This document shows, piece by piece, positions 48,233 through 57,046 of a stretch of DNA of 64,000 bases. The DNA is from Paraburkholderia sp. BL9I2N2 (GTDB lineage Bacteria > Pseudomonadota > Gammaproteobacteria > Burkholderiales > Burkholderiaceae). The notes beneath the pieces are model-generated. The model had not been told where the DNA came from. It saw only the letters and a list, made by a program, of their open reading frames with translations, and did not search any database. Position 1 is the stretch's first letter. Every line of letters begins with the position of its first letter. The stretch is from positions 868,001 through 932,000 of the forward strand of contig NZ_SMGP01000001.1 in assembly GCF_004339745.1 (NCBI RefSeq). The letters run 5' to 3'. The position numbers and the translations under genes are program-made.

Positions 48233-48811
48233 TCATTGCGCGGCGTCCGCCTGCATCTCCGCCGGTGCGAGCGTCGCGACGCCGCAGAACCAGTCGCCGC
48301 CACGCGCTTGATGTTTCCACTGACCGCTGGTCTCCCTGAGCACGGTGGAACACTGCTCGTTCATCGCGATCCCCGGATTCGCTGCTGTGCACTGACGCAT
48401 CGCCACCTCGGTGGGCTGCGCGGGCGCCATGAGCGGGCTGCGCCGCGTGTCCGGTTCAACCGGCGTAGCGGACGGCAGCGGCGTTCCGGCTTGCATGCTG
48501 TCGATCAGTTTCCGCAGTTCTTCGATACGCGTCGCGTACCACGTCCCCAGACACGCCGCATCGCGGCAGTTCGCTTCACGCCATGCCCACTTGCTGTCGC
48601 TGTCGGTGAGAAAGGCCCGCCGGTTGGTGACCCGCCGACGCACTTTCCAGTACAGTTGCCCCAGCGTGTCGTCGAGCTTCGAGAGCGCGGGGTCGTTGCA
48701 GATCATCTTCTCCGTTAGCGAGCGCCCCCTGTTGCAGTCGAAGCTGGTGGCGTGGGCGAATGGATGCGCGAGCATCAGCGCGGCGATCAGAAGTGGGCGG
48801 ATTCTTGTCAT
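48233..48811 (-). CDS. LprI-like (DUF1311) exported protein
   Basis: A 192-residue protein with a signal peptide (MTRIRPLLIAALMLAHPFAHATS). The mature start FDCNRGRSLTEKMICNDPALSKLDDTLGQLYW and the segment WAWREANCRDAACLGTWYATRIEEL are characteristic of the DUF1311/LprI family, some of which inhibit lysozyme. Eight Cys in pairs suggest disulfides. The C-terminal 80 residues (RQCTAANPGIAMNEQCSTVLRETSGQW) form a second small Cys-containing part. Starts 11 codons upstream are possible. Confidence 0.78.
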   Translation of the reverse strand: MTRIRPLLIAALMLAHPFAHATSFDCNRGRSLTEKMICNDPALSKLDDTLGQLYWKVRRRVTNRRAFLTDSDSKWAWREANCRDAACLGTWYATRIEELRKLIDSMQAGTPLPSATPVEPDTRRSPLMAPAQPTEVAMRQCTAANPGIAMNEQCSTVLRETSGQWKHQARGGDWFCGVATLAPAEMQADAAQ

Positions 48812-49120
48812 GGCGGTCCCGGCAGTGCATGGCTTTTTCATGCAATGGATGATCAGCCGAGTCGCTGGAATACGGACGACCGAAAAACGCGTGAGTTCAC
48901 GTGGGTGGTTACCAAATCTTGCCTCACGGGGGCGGCAGGAATCGACGCGAGACGTTGACCAAACGCTTTCAGGCATGTGCCGTGCAACTCGCCTGTGAGC
49001 CGACGCACCGCGCATGGCTATGCGGCGTGCATTGCAGGGACCGGAAGCAGGACTCACAACAAGCAGGACAGGCCGCCAACACCTGGCAACACCAACGCGG
49101 CCCTTGAAACGGGAGAAAGA
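48812..49120. other. Divergent intergenic region
   Basis: About 310 bp between the LprI-like gene and the SH3 protein gene. A short inverted repeat TGCATG/CATGCA (48826-48844) is present. No promoter or gene could be assigned with confidence. Confidence 0.4.
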
Positions 49121-49972
49121 ATGAAACGACACCTCGTTCGTTGTCTGTATGCGGCGGCCGGCGTGCTTGCCTTGCCCGCTGTAGCTAGTGCGCAGTCGCA
49201 GGCTTATACCAACACTACCGTCAACGTTCGCGCGGGTCCGGCGCCGGATTATCCGGTCGTGGCGCAACTGCCGCGCGGTGTGCCATTGAGCGTCATGGGC
49301 TGCATCAGCAACTATCAATGGTGCGATGTCGCCGCGCCGAACTTGCGCGGCTGGGCCTATGCAGGGTCGCTCAGTTATCCCTACCAGGGCGCCAACGTAC
49401 CGGTGATGAACTACGGCACGGTGATCGGGCTGCCGATCGTGACGTTCTCGATCGGTACGTACTGGGGCGACTATTATCGCGGCCGACCCTGGTACGGCCA
49501 GCAATCGCGCTGGGCGCATCATCCGCCGCCGCCCCCGCCGCGGCCCGGCGCGGGACGGCCACCGGGGCACGGCGGAGGAAGGCCACCCGGCGGACCGCCA
49601 CCGGGGCACGACGGAGGAAGACCGCCGGGCGGACCGCCACCGGGGCACGACGGAGGAAGACCGCCGGGCGGACCGCCACCGGGGCATGGCGGAGGAAGGC
49701 CATCGGGCGGTCAGCCGCCGGGGCATGGCGGAGGAAAGCCATCGGATGGCCGGCCGCCGGGGAATGTTGGCGGGCGGCCACCGGGGGGTCAACCGCAGGG
49801 CAATGCCGGTGGCCGGCCTCAAAGCGGTCATTCTCAAGGTGGCGGAGACAGGCCGCCGGGCGGCGGCAACGGCGGTAACGGTGGCGGAGGACACGGCGGA
49901 GGCGGTGGCGGAGGACACGGCGGAGGCGGCGGCGGCGGAGGCGGCGGCCGTCCACCGGATCAGCATAGCTGA
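49121..49972 (+). CDS. Exported SH3-domain protein with Pro/Gly tandem repeats
   Basis: A 283-residue protein with a signal peptide (CLYAAAGVLALPAVASAQS). An SH3-type domain follows (NTTVNVRAGPAPDYPVVAQLPRG, VMGCISNYQWCDV, GWAYAGSLSYPYQG; about residues 28-90). After a Tyr/Trp-rich segment with a poly-Pro run comes a 13-residue repeat of the type PPGHDGGRPPGGP in about seven copies, then a Gly-rich tail with His and a PDQHS end. The start has GGGAGAAAGA. It is likely a cell-envelope protein interacting with peptidoglycan; the repeat is probably disordered. Confidence 0.8.
   Translation: MKRHLVRCLYAAAGVLALPAVASAQSQAYTNTTVNVRAGPAPDYPVVAQLPRGVPLSVMGCISNYQWCDVAAPNLRGWAYAGSLSYPYQGANVPVMNYGTVIGLPIVTFSIGTYWGDYYRGRPWYGQQSRWAHHPPPPPPRPGAGRPPGHGGGRPPGGPPPGHDGGRPPGGPPPGHDGGRPPGGPPPGHGGGRPSGGQPPGHGGGKPSDGRPPGNVGGRPPGGQPQGNAGGRPQSGHSQGGGDRPPGGGNGGNGGGGHGGGGGGGHGGGGGGGGGGRPPDQHS
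49559..49831 (+). repeat. 39-bp in-frame tandem repeat
   Basis: Seven units of 39 bp begin at 49559, 49598, 49637, 49676, 49715, 49754 and 49793. Units 2 and 3 are nearly identical; later units diverge. The repeat encodes PPGH(D/G)GGRPPGG-type 13-residue units in the SH3 protein and could vary in copy number. Confidence 0.85.
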
Positions 49973-50249
49973 TCGCGCTCATGCGCAAGTCGCCGAGGCG
50001 TGTTCCAGCGCGATTCGGGTTCCGCCTGCGCGACAGGCGGCAGAGGAGCCCGAAACCCGGCCCGCGCGGCGCCCGCCCACGGCGTCATCACCCGCTCCAG
50101 CATGGCCATTGGGCCGTTTGACCCAGCGATCAACCGGCCCAATTACCCAACCCGTCTGCGACACGCGACGAATTAAATTCGCCGGCCTCGCGTAAACCCC
50201 CGTGTGCCGCGTACACTAACTTGCCGATGTCGGGTTAGGGGGCGCACAT

Positions 50250-52556
50250 ATGACTTGCGAAGCGACATCAGAAAACACGCTGGGAGCAGCGCCTGAAGGC
50301 CGCTATGGATCGAATCTCGCCGAAGGGGTGCTGGCGTCGGAGCGCACGGTGTTGCGGTTGATCACCCGCAACACGCCGCTGCCGGAATTGCTTGACGAAG
50401 TATGCCGCCGCGCGGAAGCGCTGCTGGGGGAAGGCGCGTCCTGTTCAATCCTGCTGCTCGACCCCGACGGCGTGCACACCAGAGTGGGCGGCGCGCCGTC
50501 GCTGCCGGCGCACTTCAGCGCGGCGATCGACGGCGCCGCGATCGGCCCACGGGTCGGCTCGTGCGGCACCGCGATGTACGAGCGGCGTCTCGTCGTCGTC
50601 GAGGATATCGAAACCGATCCGCTGTGGGCCGACTTCCGGCACCTCGCGTTACCGCTCGGCCTGCGGGCCTGCTGGTCGGTGCCCTTTGAAAACGATTCCG
50701 GCGTGGTGCTCGGCGCCTTCGCGGTGTACTACCGCGTGCCGCGCCGTCCGAGCGCCGAGGAAGAGGCGATGCTGCGCGACATCGGTCACAGCGTCGGTCT
50801 CGCCGTGCATCAGGACACCATGGTTCAGCGCCTCGCGCACAGCGAGGAGCATCACCGGCTGGTGGTCGATCACCTGATCGAAGGGATTGTGGTGCAGTCG
50901 CGCGGGGGCATCGTGCTCGCCTGCAATCCGAGCGCGCAGCGCATTTTGCGCGCGACCCCGCAGATCGTCGGCCGCAGTATTCATACGGTGATGGTGCGCG
51001 CGTATCACGAGGACGGCTCGCTCGTCGCCGATACGGCTCGCCCGACCACCCAGGTGCTGGCAACCGGCAAACCCGTGCTCGGCGTCACGATCGGCGTGGA
51101 GCTGATCGGCGGCGACATCGTCTGGATCACCGAGAACGTCGTGCCGATCATCAAGCCGGGCGAGAGCGAACCCAGTTCGGTGCTGATTTCGTTCACCGAC
51201 ATCGGACCTGTGCGCGAGGCGCAGCGCCAACTCAAGTTCCTCGCCACCCGTGATTCGCTCACCGGCCTCTACAACCGCGCCTATCTCACCGAGCGGATGC
51301 GCGATCTGTTCACGCCGGACATGTCGTCCGGCATGGGCGAGCTGGCGAGCGTCGCCGTGCTGTTCGTCGATCTGGACGGCTTCAAGAAAGTCAACGACAC
51401 CGCCGGTCACGAGGCCGGCGACTCGCTCCTGTGCAGCGTGGCGGAGCGCCTGTCGGCGTGCATCTCGGCCGAGGACACGCTCGCGCGCGTGGGCGGCGAC
51501 GAGTTCGTGATCGTGGTCAGCGCGTATGAAAACACCGGGCATCTGATCGGCCTCGCGCGCCGCATCCTCGACATGATCGCGGTGCCGTTCGCGGTGGCGG
51601 ACAACGAGTACTACCTGGGCGCGTCGATCGGCATCAGCCGCTTTCCCGAAGACGGCCAGGACGTCGCCACGCTCATGCGCAACGCCGATTCGGCGATGTA
51701 TCACGCCAAGCAGCGCGGCCGCAACAACTTCCAGTTCTTCACCGCCGAGCTGAATCAGCATCTGCAGCGCCGCTTCACGATCGAGCAATCGCTGCGGCGC
51801 GCGCTCGCCGCCAGCGAACTGAGCCTCGTGTACCAGCCGATCGTCGATAGCCACGACGGCCGCACGATCGGCGCGGAGGCGCTCCTGCGCCGGTACAACA
51901 GCGAGCTGGGCAACGTGTCGCCGGGGGAATTCATCCCCGTGGCCGAAGATGCCGGGCTGATCGTCGAGATCGGCGACTTCGTGCTGGCGCGGGCCTGCGA
52001 GCAGGTGGCGCAATGGCGCCGCACGCTGGCGCCGGAGCTGATCGTCGCGGTGAACCTGTCGCCGCGGCAGTTCAACGACGGCCTGGTGGAGCGGATCGAA
52101 CGCTGTCTCGCGCAGTCCGGGCTCGAACCGACGGCGCTGGAGCTGGAGATCACCGAGCGGCTGCTGATGAGCGACAGCGAAACCGTTCTGCCGATGCTGA
52201 GCGCGCTGAACGCCATGGGCGTGCGCATTTCCGTCGACGATTTCGGCACCGGCTATTCATCGTTGTCGTATCTGAAGCGCTTCCCGCTGCATAACCTGAA
52301 AATCGACCGCTCGTTTGTCGCGGGGCTGCCGGATCATCGCGATTCGATCGCGATTACCCAGGCGGTGGTGGCGATGGCGCACTCCCTCGGCATGAACGTC
52401 ACCGCCGAAGGGGTGGAAACCGCCGAACAGGCGGCGTTCCTGCGCGCGATCGATTGCGACAAGCAGCAGGGCTATCTTTACAGCCGCCCGGTCGGGGCAA
52501 GCGCGTATGCCCGCGCTTTGTGGGACGCGCAGCTCAACGTGGCCGACGCCTCCTGA
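50250..52556 (+). CDS. Bifunctional c-di-GMP enzyme: GAF-PAS-GGDEF-EAL
   Basis: A 768-residue cytoplasmic protein with no membrane segment. GAF domain at about residues 35-195 (GSCGTAMYERRLVVVEDIETDPLW), PAS at about 205-320 (HRLVVDHLIEGIVVQSRGGIVLACNPS), GGDEF at about 330-490 with intact VGGDEF near residue 413, and EAL at about 505-755 with intact EALLR near 542, plus DDFGTGYSSL and the later NVTAEGVE. Both active sites look intact. The allosteric I-site is absent: SAED stands where RxxD is expected. Input is likely a small molecule bound by GAF or PAS. Confidence 0.93.
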   Translation: MTCEATSENTLGAAPEGRYGSNLAEGVLASERTVLRLITRNTPLPELLDEVCRRAEALLGEGASCSILLLDPDGVHTRVGGAPSLPAHFSAAIDGAAIGPRVGSCGTAMYERRLVVVEDIETDPLWADFRHLALPLGLRACWSVPFENDSGVVLGAFAVYYRVPRRPSAEEEAMLRDIGHSVGLAVHQDTMVQRLAHSEEHHRLVVDHLIEGIVVQSRGGIVLACNPSAQRILRATPQIVGRSIHTVMVRAYHEDGSLVADTARPTTQVLATGKPVLGVTIGVELIGGDIVWITENVVPIIKPGESEPSSVLISFTDIGPVREAQRQLKFLATRDSLTGLYNRAYLTERMRDLFTPDMSSGMGELASVAVLFVDLDGFKKVNDTAGHEAGDSLLCSVAERLSACISAEDTLARVGGDEFVIVVSAYENTGHLIGLARRILDMIAVPFAVADNEYYLGASIGISRFPEDGQDVATLMRNADSAMYHAKQRGRNNFQFFTAELNQHLQRRFTIEQSLRRALAASELSLVYQPIVDSHDGRTIGAEALLRRYNSELGNVSPGEFIPVAEDAGLIVEIGDFVLARACEQVAQWRRTLAPELIVAVNLSPRQFNDGLVERIERCLAQSGLEPTALELEITERLLMSDSETVLPMLSALNAMGVRISVDDFGTGYSSLSYLKRFPLHNLKIDRSFVAGLPDHRDSIAITQAVVAMAHSLGMNVTAEGVETAEQAAFLRAIDCDKQQGYLYSRPVGASAYARALWDAQLNVADAS

Positions 52557-52778
52557 ACCCGGCGGCGACCCGCATGCAAGCCCGGACGCCTTGCCGGGCC
52601 TGCGAATGCGGGCTTTCGCCGGGTGCGGCCGCGGGCAGCCGGATTCGATTGTTCGGTTTGACAAACAAGTGACTTCGCGTTCCCGGTATTTATCCGCGAG
52701 GTCGGTCTCCCTAAAATGCTCCCATCGAAAGGTAAATTGAGTGCGATGCCGAAGCGGCATCGTGCGATGGGAGTTGTC

Positions 52779-52967
52779 ATGCCAGCTTTAATCAGAGACC
52801 AGCTTTACCGGCCGTCGGTGGTCTTACCGATGGTCGCCCTCATGCAGGTGATGGTGTCGCAGGATTTCAATCTCGGCCAGGTCGGCTGGGTAATGGCGTC
52901 CCGCGGCGCGCAGGCCGCGCTGCAACGTTCGCGCGAATTGATCTGTGCCGTGCATTGCCACGCCTGA
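52779..52967 (+). CDS. Small hypothetical protein
   Basis: A 62-residue protein (MPALIRDQLYRPSVVLPMVALM...) with no signal peptide or recognised domain. The start is supported by GGGAG (52769-52773), 5 nt upstream. A possible -10 TAAAAT is at 52712-52717. The gene is weakly supported beyond these signals. Confidence 0.45.
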   Translation: MPALIRDQLYRPSVVLPMVALMQVMVSQDFNLGQVGWVMASRGAQAALQRSRELICAVHCHA

Positions 52968-53093
52968 GCAAAACAGACGGAAAACAGCAGTCATCCGCAA
53001 CAATCCGCGGCAGTAGTGAGCGGCACAACATGGTGATTCCAAGGGCGAAGGGTAAGATGCTACGACCAGCACCCCAGCCTCGGGAGAGTTGCC

Positions 53094-54494
53094 ATGCCAC
53101 AGCACTTCGACGCAGTTGTGATCGGTACGGGACAAGGCGGCTCACCGCTCGCCGTGCGTCTCGGTCAAAGCGGCCGTAAAACCGCGGTCATTGAACGGGC
53201 TGCCTTTGGCGGCACCTGTGTCAACGTCGGCTGCACGCCGACCAAATCCTATGTGGCGAGTGCCCGCGCGGCGCATGTCGCGCGTCATTGCGCGGAACTC
53301 GGCGTGCAGGTGGGCGGCGCGATCAGCGTCGACCTGGCCGCGGTCAAGGCGCGCAAGGACGAGATCATCGGGCAGTCGCGCGACGGCGTCGAGAAATGGC
53401 TGCGCGGCACGAAGAACGTGAGCGTGTTCAAAGGCCACGCGCGCTTCACCGGACCGCATGCGCTCGCTATCAGCGGACCGGACGGCAACCTGCTCGACGA
53501 GATCAGCGCCGACGAAATCTTCATCAATACAGGCACGCGCGCCGTCGTGCCGCCGCTCGACGGGCTCGAGCGGATTCGCTACTACACCAACTCCAACCTG
53601 CTCGACCTGACCGAATTGCCGAGTCATCTGGTGATCGTCGGCGCGAGTTATATCGCGCTCGAATTCGCGCAGATCTTTCGCCGCTTCGGCAGCCAGGTGA
53701 CCGTGCTGGTACGCGGCGAGCGTCTGCTCACCCGCGAGGACGCCGATTTCGCCGATTCCGTGCACAAGGTGCTGGCCCGCGAGGGCGTGGAGTTCCGCTT
53801 CGGCGTACAGCCTTCGCGGGTCGAGCCGCATCCGCATCGCGAGAACGAAGTGTGCATCGGCTTCGAGCAGAACATTCCCGCGCTCGAAGCGTCGCATCTG
53901 CTGTTCGCGACCGGCCGCGAACCGAATACCGACGACCTCGGCCTCGCGGCCGCCGGCATCACGACGGACAAACACGGCACGATTCCGGTCGACGGCCAGT
54001 TGCGCACCAACGTGCCGGGCGTCTGGGCGATCGGCGACGTCAACGGGCGGGGCGCCTTCACCCACACCTCCTACGACGACTATCAGATCGTCGCGGCCAA
54101 TCTGCTCGACGGCGGCTCGCGCAGCGTCGATACGCGGATCATGACGTATGCGGTATTCGTCGATCCGCCGCTCGCGCGTGTCGGCGCCTCGGAGGCCGAG
54201 GTGCGCAAGGCGGGCCGCGACGCGCTGATCGCCACCATGCCGATGACGCGAGTGGGCCGCGCGCGCGAACGGGGCGAGACCGACGGCTTCATGAAGGTGA
54301 TGGTCGACAAGGAGAGCAAGCAGATTCTCGGGGCGGCGATTCACGGCATCGAAGGCGATGAGGCGCTGCACACGTTCATCGACATCATGACGGCGGGCGC
54401 GCCGTATCCGACGCTGGAGTATGCGATGCATATTCACCCGACCATCAGCGAACTGGTGCCGACCTTGCTCGATGGACTCAAGCCCATGAAGTGA
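53094..54494 (+). CDS. MerA-like pyridine nucleotide-disulfide oxidoreductase
   Basis: A 466-residue FAD enzyme. FAD-binding VVIGTGQGGSPLAVRLGQSG, redox-active disulfide in GGTCVNVGCTPTKSYVAS, NAD(P)-binding VIVGASYIALEFAQIFRRFGS, GVWAIGDVNGRGAFTHT, and the C-terminal dimerisation domain (HTFIDIMTAGAPYPTLEYAMHIHPTISELVPTLL). It resembles mercuric-reductase-like proteins that lack the metal-delivering N-terminal domain and C-terminal Cys pair, so mercury reduction is unlikely; the substrate is unknown. A cupin gene follows 27 bp downstream. Confidence 0.88.
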   Translation: MPQHFDAVVIGTGQGGSPLAVRLGQSGRKTAVIERAAFGGTCVNVGCTPTKSYVASARAAHVARHCAELGVQVGGAISVDLAAVKARKDEIIGQSRDGVEKWLRGTKNVSVFKGHARFTGPHALAISGPDGNLLDEISADEIFINTGTRAVVPPLDGLERIRYYTNSNLLDLTELPSHLVIVGASYIALEFAQIFRRFGSQVTVLVRGERLLTREDADFADSVHKVLAREGVEFRFGVQPSRVEPHPHRENEVCIGFEQNIPALEASHLLFATGREPNTDDLGLAAAGITTDKHGTIPVDGQLRTNVPGVWAIGDVNGRGAFTHTSYDDYQIVAANLLDGGSRSVDTRIMTYAVFVDPPLARVGASEAEVRKAGRDALIATMPMTRVGRARERGETDGFMKVMVDKESKQILGAAIHGIEGDEALHTFIDIMTAGAPYPTLEYAMHIHPTISELVPTLLDGLKPMK

Positions 54495-54521
54495 GCAGCG
54501 CACACAAGCGGAGCACATACG

Positions 54522-54872
54522 GTGAAGCGCGCAGTCAGAAGCGGCAATCTGTTCGACGACCGGGCACCAGCGGGCGCGGACGAGCAGGTCGACACGTTCG
54601 TGGAGCAGGGCGGCGTGAGCATCGAGCGGATCGTCTCGATGGGGCATGCCAGTCCGCCGGGCTTCTGGTACGACAGTCCGCGCGCGGAATGGGTCGTGCT
54701 GCTGAGCGGCGCGGCGGCGCTCGAATTCGAAGGCGAGGCCGAGCCGCATCGGATGAAGGCCGGCGATCATGTGCTGATCGACGCGCATTGCCGGCATCGG
54801 GTGGCATGGACGAGCGATCAGGAGCCCAGCGTGTGGCTCGCCGTCTACTACCCGGACGGCGCTTCAGCCTGA
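54522..54872 (+). CDS. Cupin-domain protein
   Basis: A 116-residue single-domain cupin: SPRAEWVVLLSGAAALEFEGE (motif 1 with the E-W pattern), MKAGDHVLIDAHCRHRVAWTS (motif 2 with His residues) and VWLAVYYPDG. This is the layout of small cupins such as those near phosphoribosylaminoimidazole-type or nitrilase genes. The start is GTG at 54522. Substrate unknown; it follows the MerA-like flavoprotein gene and may be co-transcribed. Confidence 0.85.
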   Translation: MKRAVRSGNLFDDRAPAGADEQVDTFVEQGGVSIERIVSMGHASPPGFWYDSPRAEWVVLLSGAAALEFEGEAEPHRMKAGDHVLIDAHCRHRVAWTSDQEPSVWLAVYYPDGASA

Positions 54873-55008
54873 GCGCGGCACGCCACCGATCGATCAGGCG
54901 CATCGACAAAGCGTTGGGCCATCGCGGATAATCGGCAACGGCGCGGGTCGTCTGCGGAATGCGGGCGAACGGTGCGCACAACCGCATTCATCATCAGGAA
55001 TCCAACCG

Positions 55009-55584
55009 ATGGGCAAGGGACGTGTCGAAGCCTTCAGCGATGGCGTGATCGCCATCATCATCACGATCATGGTGCTCGAGTTGAAGGTGCCGGAAGGCTT
55101 CGATCTCGCCGCGTTGCGTCCGGTGCTCCCCGTGTTCTGCGCGTACGTGCTGAGCTTCATCTACGTCGGCATCTACTGGAACAATCATCATCACATGTTC
55201 CATGCCGTGCAGAAGGTCAACGGCGCGGTGCTGTGGGCCAATCTGCATCTGCTGTTCTGGCTGTCGCTGCTGCCGGCCGTCACGCATTGGGCCGGCGAAA
55301 ACCATCTGGCCTCCTGGCCGACCGCGATGTACGGCGTGGTGCTGTTCATGTCGTCGATCGCGTATTTCATTCTGACGGGCGTGCTGATCCGCGAACACGG
55401 CGGGGACTCGACCCTCGCCAAAGCGGTCGGCAACGACTTCAAGGGCAAGGTCTCGGTCGTGATTTATCTGGCGGGCATTGCGCTGGCGTTTGTCGCGCCG
55501 TGGGTTTCGGCCGCGCTCTATACGCTGGCTGCCGCGTGGTGGCTGGTGCCGGACCGGCGCATCGAACACCTGCTGGAATCGTAA
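55009..55584 (+). CDS. TMEM175 (DUF1211) family potassium-channel-like protein
   Basis: A 191-residue membrane protein with about six helices. The signature of TMEM175 pores is clear at the N terminus: RVEAFSDGVIAIIITIMVLELKVP (FSDG motif). Later helices include FCAYVLSFIYVGIYWNNHHHMFHAV. Bacterial members form homotetrameric K+ channels. The start has no strong Shine-Dalgarno sequence. The next gene starts 2 bp after its stop. Confidence 0.88.
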   Translation: MGKGRVEAFSDGVIAIIITIMVLELKVPEGFDLAALRPVLPVFCAYVLSFIYVGIYWNNHHHMFHAVQKVNGAVLWANLHLLFWLSLLPAVTHWAGENHLASWPTAMYGVVLFMSSIAYFILTGVLIREHGGDSTLAKAVGNDFKGKVSVVIYLAGIALAFVAPWVSAALYTLAAAWWLVPDRRIEHLLES

Positions 55585-55586
55585 GC

Positions 55587-56396
55587 TTGCTGCTCGCGCT
55601 CAAAGTCGTACTGGTGCCCGCGTTTCTCGCTGCGCTGACCGTGGCGGGGCGCGTGTGGGGGCCGTCAGTGGCGGGGTGGCTCGCGGGGCTGCCGGTAGTC
55701 GCCGGGCCGATCGTGTTGCTGCTCGCGCTGGAGCGCGGTCCGTCGTTCGCGGCGCAGGCGTCGGTGGCCTCGATCGCGGCGATTGCCGCGTCGGAAGCCT
55801 TCAATTTTGCGTATGCGTGGAGCTGCCGCCGTGTCGCGTGGCAGCTCGCGCTGGTCGTCGGCATGGTGGGCTGGGTCGGCGTGGCCATTCTGCTCACGCA
55901 GCTTCCGGCCGGACTTGCATGGGCGGTGGCGGCGGCCTGTGTCGCCGTGGCGGTGTCGCAAAGCGGCTTGCCGCGCGTGACTGGTCACGTGCCGGCGGCC
56001 CGCCTCGGACTCGGCGACCTCGCCGTGCGCATGCTCGCCGGCGCATTGCTGGCGGTCGCGGTGACCACGCTGTCCGCGTCGCTGGGCGCGACCTGGAGCG
56101 GACTGCTGTCGGTGTTTCCCTTGCTCGGCATCGTGCTCGCGGTGTCGGCGCAGCGCGCGCACGGCGCGGACTTCGTCGCTTTGCTGATGCGCGGCATGGT
56201 GATCGGCCGCGCCTCGTTCGCAGCGTTCTTCGCCGTGACCGCGACGATGCTGCCGCGGTATGGCGTGTGGCTGAGCTTCGCATGCGCGGCGCTGGTCTCG
56301 ATCGTCGTGCAGGGCGCGACGCGGCGGATGCTCCACGCGGAGCGGCCGGTGCAGCGCGTGCCGCATGAGCTCGCGGAGCAGCAGTCGGCGGATTGA
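55587..56396 (+). CDS. Polytopic membrane protein, unknown family
   Basis: A 269-residue protein made almost wholly of hydrophobic helices (about eight): LLLALKVVLVPAFLAALTVAG, VVAGPIVLLLALERG, ALVVGMVGWVGVAILL and others. RVWGPSVAGWLAGLPVVAGP near the N terminus is repeated in form later (LLSVFPLLGIVLAVSAQR). The start is probably TTG at 55587, almost touching the stop of the TMEM175-like gene, so coupled expression is likely. Function unknown; transport is plausible. Confidence 0.65.
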   Translation: MLLALKVVLVPAFLAALTVAGRVWGPSVAGWLAGLPVVAGPIVLLLALERGPSFAAQASVASIAAIAASEAFNFAYAWSCRRVAWQLALVVGMVGWVGVAILLTQLPAGLAWAVAAACVAVAVSQSGLPRVTGHVPAARLGLGDLAVRMLAGALLAVAVTTLSASLGATWSGLLSVFPLLGIVLAVSAQRAHGADFVALLMRGMVIGRASFAAFFAVTATMLPRYGVWLSFACAALVSIVVQGATRRMLHAERPVQRVPHELAEQQSAD

Positions 56397-56490
56397 GCGC
56401 ACGGGTTCAACGCAGTTCGAAGCACGCGGAACACTTGCTCATGCGAACCGGCAGCGCACGCCGTCCGCTCATTTGCCCGATACTTCCAAC

Positions 56491-56979
56491 ATGACTTTGC
56501 GCACCCCACAATCCACACGCACCCGAATCGGCCTGATCTCCGACACGCACAATCTCGTGCGTCCCGAGGCCTTGCAGTACCTCGCCGGTTGCGACGCGAT
56601 CATTCACGCGGGCGATATCTGCAACGAGGCGGTGCTCGAAGCGCTCAGGCGGATTGCACCGCTCACGGCGGTGCGCGGCAACAACGACACCGGCGACTGG
56701 GCCGCGTCGCTGCCGACGCACACCACGCTGACCGTGCAGCAAGTGACGATTCTCGTCGTGCACGACATCGCCGACGTGGGCGCCGATCCGCGCAGCCAGG
56801 GCATCAACGTGGTGGTGACGGGCCATTCGCACAAGCCATTGATCAGCGAGCGCGACGGCGTGCTGTTCGTCAATCCTGGCAGCGCCGGGCCGCGGCGCTT
56901 CAAGCTGCCGATTTCGGCGGGCATCTTGATGGTCGAAGGCGCTCACGCCAGCGCGAGCTTCGATTCGCTGGTGCCATAA
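56491..56979 (+). CDS. YfcE-type metallophosphoesterase
   Basis: A 162-residue small phosphodiesterase of the YfcE/MJ0936 type with motifs IGLISDTHN, IIHAGDI, AVRGNND, ILVVHDIAD and VVTGHSHKP and the C-terminal LFVNPGSAGPRRF. It acts on artificial phosphodiesters in characterised relatives; the natural substrate is not known. The HD replaces the usual HG in the fourth block (VVHDIAD), a small variation. A bidirectional terminator follows. Confidence 0.9.
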   Translation: MTLRTPQSTRTRIGLISDTHNLVRPEALQYLAGCDAIIHAGDICNEAVLEALRRIAPLTAVRGNNDTGDWAASLPTHTTLTVQQVTILVVHDIADVGADPRSQGINVVVTGHSHKPLISERDGVLFVNPGSAGPRRFKLPISAGILMVEGAHASASFDSLVP

Positions 56980-57009
56980 AAAACGGGCCGGCAATTTTGC
57001 CGGCCCGTT
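56978..57009. terminator. Bidirectional intrinsic terminator
   Basis: Arms AACGGGCCGGCAA/TTGCCGGCCCGTT lie between convergent genes. The minus-strand side is followed by six T, so it chiefly serves the ProP-like gene; the plus-strand side has a weaker T tract. Confidence 0.8.
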
Positions 57010-57046
57010 CTCTAACAACTCGCACTAACAGTCGAACAACTCGCCC

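Noticed and set aside
49559..49831. A CRISPR-like array.
   Set aside because: The repeats are contiguous, in frame and without unique spacers; they are a coding tandem repeat.
53094..54494. Naming the flavoprotein merA.
   Set aside because: No N-terminal metal-binding domain, no C-terminal Cys pair and no mer genes nearby; only the shared flavoenzyme fold is supported.
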